Positions 54,851 to 64,000 of a stretch of 64,000 nucleotides of DNA are shown here, piece by piece. Within the stretch, counting starts at the first letter, position 1; every line of letters begins with the position of its first letter. Source of the DNA: Lunularia cruciata (lineage: Eukaryota; Streptophyta; Marchantiopsida; Lunulariales; Lunulariaceae); the NCBI GenBank assembly GCA_948567375.1, contig OX419761.1, positions 16,716,243 through 16,780,242 on the forward strand, given 5' to 3'. The notes below the pieces were generated by a model. That model saw nothing but the letters and a program-made list of their open reading frames with translations. It was not told where the DNA came from and searched no databases. A program made the translations under genes and the position numbers.

Positions 54851-57800
54851 AGCTTAGCCCGCCTGAGGAAGATTAATTGAAAAGCAGGCTAATTAATCGG
54901 AAGACAGAGTGATTGTGATTACGGGATCACTCATAACCCGTAAAACTCTGCACGTCACGGTTTGGGGTTCCCATTAATATTTTATTTCTTGTGCCTCTAA
55001 CCCATTAAAGTCTATAGGTTCTCCTCGCTTGTAAAAATTTCATACAATGCACATATAAAGATTTCAGGGAAGCCAAAAAGCTATTATTGAAATGCCCTAT
55101 TGTGTTATATAATAAAGTTTAGTTCATGATTACATGTACCAATCCACACAACTACACTTTGATTTCTATTTAAAATTAAAAAAATTTAAACGCATAAACA
55201 TCTTTATCTCGATAATCATTTAACTGAGCTGACATTTTTCAAAACTTTTTGCGAAAAGAAAACTTGTTTTCTTCTAATGAACAGTCAATATTAAGCCCAT
55301 TTTTATAACTGGTGTTACTATTGAAAAGGGATATAAAAAAAAGTTGTAGGACGATATATATTGATAAGTTCTGATTTATCATCCATTAAACTCCTTTATT
55401 GGAGTTCCTTCATAAACCACTAAAAAAATCATAGCAGATAAGTCAAGCTCTAACAAAACAAGTAAACAGGAAGAATTGCAAAAGTACTAGGATTAAAAGT
55501 AAACCAGAATGAACTACTTTCCAATTGGTTGTACAAAATTTTGAAAAAAAAGAGAATTAAAAAACGAATCAAAACGAAAATTAAATATCGAAATCTGTTT
55601 AGTGTTATCGTAGTAATTGAAAAAATTATCACTAACAAACCCGGCAGACAAGGTTCTTTTCCCTCGATTATCTCCGTAACCCCCGCCGATTATTTTGCAC
55701 TGGACTACCAATTTACGTTAGAGGGCTGCCGCCGGCACCACGTCTACAAAAGAACGGCGGCCGACGCATCGCGGAAGGCGAAAAGTATTGGATCATGGAT
55801 CAATCTCGCTAGATTTAATTTAGAATCAATCGCGGTCATAGATATTGGATGAAGCATGATATCGTGAATCATGTGCACACTGCTCGATTTGCAACGGTAG
55901 AGGACCGACAGATTGCACTCACATGTCATCGTCCATTCACACCCCAAAGAATCATTAGAACATGAATGTTGCGAGTCCAAAACTACAGATAGTGTTCGCT
56001 ATGGTTCAGTACCCAGCTCCCAATCATTTCTGAAGTGGCCTGCAACTTGCTTTTCTTTTCACTTCAATGGCGTAAGATCCTGACAGATGAATATGAAGTA
56101 TGTAGTATCTGGACATGCACATGTAATTTTGCAAACACGAGGTCAACACTGGTTCGATTTAGTTCTACTTTTGTGAGATATTTAGATGTATTGTCGTTTT
56201 GAACGGTACCGAGCCATACCGTATCCCTGACCTGTAGAACATTGACTCGGGAATATTCGAATGCTGCAATATGATGTCTTGCATGGTGATGACTGTACTG
56301 GACATGTAACCCATTACGCCTATGCTGGCCACCGGTATTTCTACAGCCTTGTAGGCTACTAGAACACCACGGCACGGTGAAGTTTCGTACATGGCCGCCG
56401 TGTTCATGCTACTAGAACACTGGAGAAGGCGACCGCATGTGAAAACAAGAATGAAGGGAAGACCCATCAAGACAGAAAAAGGCGATCGGGTAAAAAACAA
56501 ATAGACGGGAAGATCTCTATCAAGCCGTTTTTGTGAGACAAAAACGATAAAATGGAACTAAATCCCAATAGTAATTATAAGAGAGATATATAATTATAGT
56601 TAAAATATTTAAACTATAAAAATCGTAAAGTATATAAATTATTGAAACATAAAAAAAAATCAACTAGTGTGATTACTCTCGAGACTATCTAATAACCTGA
56701 AACGGGACTTCGTTCCATTTTACATTTTATCCTTGTACGGTTCGATGGGTTTTCATACTTCTTGTTCCTACGCGATTGGCCTTTACTTTTATTTTGTAAA
56801 TGTTTTTTGTAACGCTATCTCATGCACAGACGCGAGAAATTACCATAAGCCGTCTCCGGTTCCCGTACCGACGCCCCCTTGGGTCGGCTCGGATTCTGTA
56901 AGACAGTCGGCGAGACCTTTCTAGGACACTATTTTCTACTTTGTGGTGCCCGACAAAACAGAGTCAGGCACCATCTTTCGAATTACGTACGAGATTTCAT
57001 GAGGATGATGGTGAATATAAACGAAACAAAAAGTTTTTGATATTTATCACCACTTGATAGTGAAAGTGGATTTATTGATGTGGAGGTCGACTGAGTCTCT
57101 CTGGTTTAGCTCCAAGTCCATGGTCGTGTGGCTAGTTTTGGTTTATGGAACCTGGACAGGTGTCGTTTGTTGTATATTCCATCAAGTTTCTTTCTAAAAG
57201 ATAATATTAAGACACATTCTACAGTCGATTGCCTCCAAGTTTCTGTGGTATTACAAAAACTCAAATTCGAAAGAAACGAGGATAAAATATTGACATGTGC
57301 TGACAGCTTGCACAAATTTATCTACTTTACTGGTTTTCGTTGGAAGAATCGCCTTTCCTTTTCGAGCATTTTCTCATTGGAAATGCGTTTCTCATTAATG
57401 GATGAGTGCAAGAACTCGTCATATGACACACAGCAAAATGTCTGGTATAGAGAATTGGTGTAGCGAGTCCCACGTGCCAGTCCCCGGGCTCATTTGGTGG
57501 TTAGGCACGTACTGCTCTCGCTTTGGTCCGAAGGGTCCCAAGGAGACTTCTTTGGCTTTACAGGGTCCAAAGGATACTTCTTTTGGCTTTACGGAAGAAG
57601 CGCCTAAGGCCGGAAATGGCTGGTCCGCACACGGGAAGAAGGCACTACGTGCTTCTTTGGCTTTAGAGGGTCCGAAGCACGAGCGAGTCCAACGATTTTA
57701 GCTCGTTTAACGGTTTTATTGGAAGCCAATATTCGCAGTAAAGATCTCTCTTTAGGAAAATTTTGTATACCAATCAATAAGTCCTCACATCACTTGCACG

Positions 57801-60800
57801 AGTATCCGATCGAATAATGACCTTTGAATTACCTAGCCTTGCCTTTCTCCTACCTTTTCTAACTTTACGGAAGATGTCAAGTATTCACACCGTGGACCAC
57901 AGCTCTCACAGATGTATATGGACTACGTGAAGGAAGGATGCATTTGAAATCAGGAGCTTATTGAATCTCTCCAAAAGGATGTGGCCTTTTCTATCTTCTG
58001 TTACCTTGCAATCCGAGGATGACTTTGATGGTGGAGTATTTTGGAGAATAGATAAGCCCGGATCAAGCGATGATTTAATTGTTCGCCACAAGCTCGGATT
58101 GAAACCTTTTGACTCACTGCAAAAACCGAACTTTCTTTATCGGATTGACGGATCAGCCTGATCTTCACTGAAAGTCTCTCGCCCGTGGTGGTAGGACGAG
58201 GACTAGATCATCTGAATGACAGATAGTAACCTTCATATATAGTGAAGCCTCTCATGTGGTGGTAAAGGGAGACAAAATACTTTACTGTTCCTGCACAATA
58301 AACTTGGTGTGTGATCAAATAGGTTGTAAAGCGCACAGTAGCGGCATGGTTACAAATGTGCCACTCAGATTAACAGGGACAAGACAACTAGCGCTATGTA
58401 ATGCTTATCTAGCCCATGTGAAAAAGGCCACCTTTTATTCTCTCATCCCTTCCTCCACCTCGAGGAAGAGGAAGCTGATGGAGGCTCTGCGCACCTTTCA
58501 GCTTTAGTTCCCAGAAGAATACATAAAACGATAGGTTGGGACATGGAGACTGTTCCTCCTCCTCCTTCTCCTTCTCTTCCCTTGACATTCATATGTTGTT
58601 GGCAGCTTTGATATTTCATCACGCTACAGAGTACATCTATCCACTACGTAGAAGTCAAGTACAGTACAATACTGTCCCCCCTGCCCACTACTCGGATTTC
58701 CACTCTTTAGGTTACACGTAGCGGTGAAGGATCTCCTTTACTCAGTTCTAACGGATCGACCAGAAAAGACTTGGTCAGTTCCAAGTACCAGAAGAAGTCC
58801 TTGCAAGAATCGTAGAAACTATTCTCGATCGACTACCTGGACAGTGTTGACAAAGTATCACAAGCTAATATTCCTAGAGGCTAGTATGCGCGGGAAAGAT
58901 TAATCTTTAGTCACCATCTCAAATCCATGGTGACAAGTGAGTCAACATGTATATATACTTGTATACTTTCTCTTCCAATGTATATCGGAGCACGACTTGT
59001 GTCCCGAGCACCATTATTTGGTGAACTTTGGTATCTCCACTCTCGTTTTTCATTTCGTAATAGATAGCACCACGAAATCTCTTTGTTGACTTCGTAAGAA
59101 AGACAGAAGTCATTCCAACAGTCCGTCGAAAGACTCGTCTTTGACCTTATCTATTACCAGGTTGGAGTGGAATAAAAATTTCTTTCTGGATAACGGGACA
59201 TCATCGAATGTGTACATCTTGCAATTGGATATGAAGCTCGCCCTTATTTAACATAGTCTCATCCATCCCTGTCCAATTGAGGCGCTCTTTTGATCAGAAT
59301 CACAATCAACCCTGCGGCATCTAAGCAAAGCTTTAGAAAAAGTAATTCCTCCCAAGGGATGTCTAATATACAGTTGACAATATCCGAAAGTTTAGAAACT
59401 GGATATTTGCATGCAGCATGTATTCTGTTGGGATTGGAGACTGAGAACGATTGGCACTAAGAAAGTGATGGAGATTGATTCGCTGTAGGAGAAACATAGA
59501 TCATTCGACGATGCGTTGGAAAACCACGAAACTGCCGAAGTGAAGAAGGAACAACATAAATCAGTATAATAATCAATGGATCAGTTAGCATAATGTTTGA
59601 CAAGGTCGATGCTACACGCAGTGAAGTTCTCGAATCCTCAAGAAAGCCCACATGAATGTTCGACATATCCGGTCGCAGAGGCTTTGAATCATAGATAGGC
59701 CCTTCTTTGACTTCATTTCGGTAAATGAAAAGAGATTGGCCTACACCAGGAATAGCGCTGCAATGTGACTAGAAGGCTGTAACTTCCAGGGCCTGGAGGA
59801 CAGAGTAAAGATATCAATTCGTCACCGCGAGATTCAATAGGACAAAATCTTTGATTCCCCACCTTCTGCAGCAAAGCGGCGCCTTACAGTATAAGATGGC
59901 AGTTCTCCATAAAGGGGAACTTCGAACGAAGTCCTTCCTTTCGCAACGTGCAAGTCAACGGGACATATCCACATAATTACGGAACTACCGCGATCAAAGT
60001 TTTTATCCTGGTGATTGAGTTGTATAATCACGGATGAAGTAGTGGATTTCCCCCAATTAGTTAACAATTCTTAGATGGGTGAAGTTCGTCCGAGTAAGTA
60101 TGCCCGTATATACTTTTCTAGATATTGGTTATATGGGCTTTATTTCTGTTTCTTTTGAACGAGTAAAACGACTGCTCGTCAGAAAGGCTTTCGATAAAAT
60201 TCCGAAGGGCCAATACTCGCTCTGTTCGGCCAAGTGGATAAATTATAATTAGAGTTTTTGAGGTATCGAAGGGTACTAGATATAAAGGATACCTGAGAAA
60301 TGTGTCTTCACCAGGACTAGATGTGTACAATACAAGATAAGTTTCAATTGCAGAATGAAAACATCCTCTACTGGGTCCATTTTATATCTGCCGGGTAAGA
60401 AGGAGGCTTACTGTATAGCGTGTGGTTATCGTATACGAAGTTCTCATACATAGTGCATGGGTGTTTCAAGGAAACATGCAAATGAATAATGAGCTCAATT
60501 CATAATGGTACTTGCATGCAAAAGGAGGTGGCAAAGTGCAATAATAAGAAGATCGTTATCTCGACATAATAGCTCTGCACTGCATATTCCCAAGACCATA
60601 TTTTATCCTCTGCAGAAGAGAGAGTATTTCCGTCAAAGATCAGACTTTAGATACAGTCCTGAATATCGGGAATCCGGTAACTGCGTATCTAGAGGGTCAA
60701 ACATTGAGTACTAGTCCATCCTTGCAGGCCTTGTGATGTAACCTTCAGTTGTCCAGCAAATCAGACTTCTCCATAGCCACTTGACGTTGAGACAGGGCGG

Positions 60801-61450
60801 ATTTTCTGCATTCTATATATAGTAGACTCAATTCTTATGATCTTCGACGAATATCAGTCCATAATCATTATCTAATCCTTTTCAAACCTCTCCGTCATCA
60901 CTACTCTCTTATGTGCACTTATCAACTCGAAATGTTCATTCTTCCGCTGTTAAAGCAGCAGTTCTGATTTAGCTAATTCCTGACAGTTGCTTGTACGCTT
61001 GCTAACACGACGTTGTGCTCGGGCAACATCATTCCTGCGTGTCTACTCAGCATGTTGTCCCGTCCGCGACCAAATCTGATTCTGAATCCATGACACACTC
61101 AAGGACTCGGGAGAAACAACATTCAAGCAGATGAATCACGACACGATCCTAGGTGACTGTCAGACTCATGGGGAAGTCAATGACCGTCACCCTCACATTT
61201 AATGATAGAATTCGAGGATGCAATTCTGCAAGTCAACTTGAGTAGGAGTCAGAGATATAAACATGAAACATAGCGTGAAGCACTGCAAGATGGAAGATAT
61301 CCATAGTCTGAAGGTCTAGTGATGAATTCGCTAAACCTTCAAGAAAATGATTAACCCTATGACAACGAGGTGAATAAGATCTAGGATCTTTCTTGAATCA
61401 AATGATTTTCAGAGCTTTAATCTTGTAGACATTAGGGGGTTTTAGAAATA
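54851..61450. other. CpG-retaining block without recognised gene
   Basis: The composition changes: CG dinucleotides are common (for example the interval 55660-55830), whereas the retroelement DNA elsewhere has few. No LTR, TIR or known coding domain is visible. Frames are short and overlap on both strands. Two groups merit mention: minus-strand frames 55744-56500, and three consecutive minus-strand frames at 59457-59666, 59834-60067 and 60118-60330. Neither has a domain I can name. Possible explanations are unmethylated single-copy DNA, an organellar or other insertion, or a decayed gene. Confidence 0.45.
57533..57675 (+). repeat. Short imperfect direct repeats
   Basis: GGGTCCCAAGGAGACTTC and GGGTCCAAAGGATACTTC begin two units of about 30 bp at 57533-57562 and 57563-57593, each ending TTTGGCTTTAC. 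A third, permuted copy lies at 57650-57675. Confidence 0.75.
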
Positions 61451-61520
61451 ATTTTTCAAAGTTATGTATATTTTCATATAGATTATCAAGTAACTTTGAT
61501 TAAATCTGCGATGTGCGCCC

Positions 61521-61790
61521 AGGATGAAAATGGGTCCCACCACGGAATGGTGGTGGTGGACAAGTTATTTATTATCAGCACATTCCATAAGAAATGGTTC
61601 ATAAGAAATAAGAGATATGAAGTTTTCTGTTGTCACACCTATAGATTATTACTTAGCGTTTACCAAACCGGCGCGGGTGGGGAAGAAAAGGTCCCACTAA
61701 GGAATTGTGACCAAGTTCCTTATTATTAGCACATTCCATTAGAGATGATTCATAAGAAAAGAAGGGAAATGGAGTTTTCTTTGTCACACC
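61521..61790 (+). repeat. Imperfect direct repeat, about 115 bp
   Basis: 61521-61639 and 61679-61790 share GGTCCCAC, TTATTATCAGCACATTCCAT (second copy TTATTATTAGCACATTCCAT), GTTCATAAGAAA or ATTCATAAGAAA, GAGTTTTCT and TGTCACACC, in the same order. Spacing is about 155 bp. Confidence 0.8.
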
Positions 61791-62097
61791 TTCGCGCATT
61801 AATTTCAGAGTAGAGTTAATAAAGTACATGGTTTAGTGTGAATCTGATTGGCGCTGGTTGTTGCTACGTGTAATATGTTAAATTAGTAATCTGCAATTTT
61901 GGATAAATGGGATTGCTGCCCATTGGTTTTGCATCTAAATGTGAGCTTCATTGCAATAAGTTTTTGATCTCCATGCTAAATTTTTGTTGCACTTTTGGAA
62001 TAAAATTCATTGACTTTCAATTAATTTCTTAGTAATAACTCATAATTCCATAACTCACATTGCCTCTCTTTCTGCACTAATCAATGGAAATGAACCA

Positions 62098-62540
62098 CCA
62101 CACCAATGCAAAATTACAAAACCCATCCATTTGGTTTAATGAGAGGAGCATTTGCACACGGATGGTGAATTAGAATAGTTAAGAGTTGCATTTTTGGATC
62201 TACCAAAAAATTTCATAAATCACACTTAAAAATAAAATAAAGAAAACATGACAACACTCTCAACAAACACTCTCAACAAACCACATCATCTCATGTGACA
62301 ATCATTTATTTCAATAGGGAAAATCCTAAACATCTCTAATATAGCACCTGATTTTTATAAATGAATACACCTTACACGAAAATGAGATTCAACTCAACGT
62401 AAAATAATTCACCTCCCAAAGCGAGGGCGGTCATTTATTAGCACTTCATCTCCTTATAGAGTTCACTCAAAATAGTTCTGAAGTTTGTTATTTATCTACA
62501 TACATCCATCCACTATTTCAAAAACCCCCTATTATCGCAT
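62098..62540 (+). repeat. Dispersed repeat R, copy 2
   Basis: Shares CCACACCAATGCAAAA, GACAATCATTTATTT, GATTTTTATAAATGAAT, GAAGTTTGTTATTTAT and AACCCCCTATT with 31368-31800, in order. Here no Myb/SANT-like exon follows, so the repeat is mobile or duplicated on its own. Confidence 0.65.
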
Positions 62541-63037
62541 CAAGTGGATGGTGAAAGTTGAAGGAAATACCGTCGAGTCAGATATGTTATGCAGATATGC
62601 ATATAAGCTGGAAACTGCAATTTTTTGCATCTGCTCTAATAGAAACAAAAGCCTTTATACGAAATGTTTGCGCCGCATGCCTTTCCCGGCGGTTTCAATA
62701 GGCTATTATGAGTACCCGAGGTGAACCCCTGCCAAGTTCAAGTGGTAGACCATAAAAATTTTATGCGCATTTTGCGGAGAAGTCCTAAATTTTATTGTAA
62801 AACAGATCCATTGTCGTAAAGAGCTGCAGGTCACCTCTTGAGATGATCGATAAAACTTTACTTTTATGGTTTATCCTATAAGCCATATGATTCATAACCA
62901 TAAATTGTATGGATCGACTCATTATTGCTATAAATTTATAGAGGTTATCTTTTAATCTTAATTGGGGTGTTAATGATGATTTAAATTTTAAATTTGAAGG
63001 GGCATTACTTCTATTTTTTGATGGACTCTTGCCCAAT
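62541..63037. other. No gene recognised
   Basis: A 79-codon frame (62485-62724) straddles the edge of repeat R and has no known domain. Nothing else supported. Confidence 0.45.
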
Positions 63038-63303
63038 AGAGTCCATAAAGAATTCTCAATTGTGCTTTCTTTACATTTTTCCTTCAACAATTCTATTCAA
63101 ATTTCAACCAATTGATCCAACCCCTAGGTTGAGAGAAGAGAGAGAGGAGATTGCAAGGTACATGTTAAACATTAGAGCACTCATAGAAAAGAAAGAAGGA
63201 GAGTTTAGAATTCAGAAAAAATGGGGTATGAGAGTCTATGAAGAATTTTCAATTGTACTTTCTCTACTTTTTTCCTTCAACAATTCTATTTAAATTTCAT
63301 CCA
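63038..63303 (+). repeat. 73-bp direct repeat, 193 bp apart
   Basis: 63038-63110 and 63231-63303 are about 87% identical by eye (start AGAGTCCATAAAGAATT and AGAGTCTATGAAGAATT, sharing TTTTTCCTTCAACAATTCTA). The 120 bp between them are Glu/Arg-codon-rich and open with the repeat, giving a 100-codon frame without a known domain. Confidence 0.85.
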
Positions 63304-63810
63304 AGCCCTAAGTTCTCCTTCTTTTTGCATTATTAAAAATGTAACATTGGATGTCAATTTGAAGGGTTGAGTTGAACGACCTCAAATTTGAATTGGAGCT
63401 CTATTATATACGAAGATAGCATGGTCAGTGATGAATATTAGATCACTTAGAGAAAAAGAAAAAGAAGAGGAGTGTTATGTGAATTGGTCCCATGATGATT
63501 GGAGTTGTGACTAGGAGGAGATTAATTTGGGATACTGGAATTTTCTCGTTGAATGTAGATTTTAATACTCGGTGCTATGTATAACAAATTCATAAAGATT
63601 TTATGAAAAGTTTTAGAAAACCTTGATCAGGTGTCTTTTAGAAAGATGATAAAGATGAATATGGATATATTATGTGCATTAGTGAATCTAATCTAAGACA
63701 TCCACTATCCTTGAGTGGGAAAAAGTAAATCCTTAAATGGACTCGACTTGTTATAGCACATGATAGTTTTGGGTATAATGGAATGGAAATGAGTTTTGTA
63801 TAACAAGAAG
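63304..63810. other. No gene recognised
   Basis: AT-rich spacer up to the LTR B fragment; no domain on either strand. Confidence 0.45.
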
Positions 63811-64000
63811 TGTAATGGGAATTTTCAATTGTCAGAAGATATTTGGCTAGAAGATTGAAATTCCTAATACTTAGATGTTCCAAAGGACACTCTTACTTTA
63901 TTATATAGCAGAGAAGAAGGGAGTTCCAACCTTAGATTGTATACATGTAGATCCTAGTTCTATTTGATTGGTCAAACAAGTTTAACCAAAGGGAATATTC
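63811..64000 (-). mobile_element. Family B LTR, cut by the window end
   Basis: TGTAATGGG at 63811, then CCAAAGGACACTC, CTTTATTATATAGC, GATCCTAGTTC and TTGGTCAAACAAGTTTAACC, following the order of complete B LTRs (for example 6151-6390). The most diverged B copy. The rest lies beyond the window, so an internal region may follow. Confidence 0.75.

Noticed and set aside
54851-61450. Plastid or mitochondrial insertion
   Set aside because: No organellar gene or rRNA recognised; kept only as a testable option for the CpG-rich block.

Overview
This looks like nuclear DNA from a land plant with a large, repeat-dense genome. The sequence is AT-rich with strong CpG depletion in the repeats. It is dominated by plant-type Ty3/gypsy LTR retrotransposons, including chromodomain-bearing chromoviruses primed by initiator-Met tRNA, plus a Mutator-like element and transposon-linked Myb/SANT-like genes. 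One reverse-transcriptase relic (element D) resembles Ty3 lineages I associate with non-flowering plants, so a gymnosperm or another seed-free lineage is my guess; nothing proves it. I find no intact conserved host gene and no rRNA, tRNA or CRISPR.

Layout. 0.9-3.05 kb: element D relic (protease, RT), fused inside RT to the pol of a chromovirus I call family A (3.05-5.65 kb) with its 3' LTR. 6.06-14.45 kb: element B1, a minus-strand chromovirus of family B, carrying three later solo-LTR insertions (two of B, one of A). 14.7-20.4 kb: a small transposon-type pseudogene, then copy 1 of an unrecognised two-exon gene (16.3-18.84 kb) with clusters of GC-rich short repeats on both sides. 22.86-27.43 kb: a Mutator-like element with long TIRs and a 9-bp target duplication, carrying inside it an internally deleted family A element (A2, 24.74-27.22 kb) with LTRs, PBS, PPT and 5-bp TSD. 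30.7-33.9 kb: two Myb/SANT-like genes in opposite orientation, one with an open exon and a consensus splice donor. 34.9-44.35 kb: copy 2 of the unknown two-exon gene, split by element C (37.2-43.67 kb), a Ty3/gypsy element with paired LTRs and an extra zinc-knuckle ORF upstream of gag. 45.9-47.66 kb: the 5' part of another B element (B2). 47.7-49.9 kb: a coiled-coil pseudogene split by a solo A LTR. 50.3-51.0 kb: a solo B LTR. 54.85-61.45 kb: a block that keeps its CpGs and has no recognisable gene. 62-64 kb: dispersed repeats and a partial B LTR.

How it fits together. Most of the window is a nested transposon graveyard whose insertion order can be read from target-site duplications. Three points stand out. 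Family A LTRs carry near-perfect to perfect heat-shock elements upstream of their TATA box in every copy, which suggests a heat-responsive chromovirus promoter. Families B and C both have coding capacity between the 5' LTR and gag. An unrecognised two-exon gene family with an acidic N-terminal half, a coiled coil and a C-terminal domain occurs twice here and appears to be mobile or repeat-associated.
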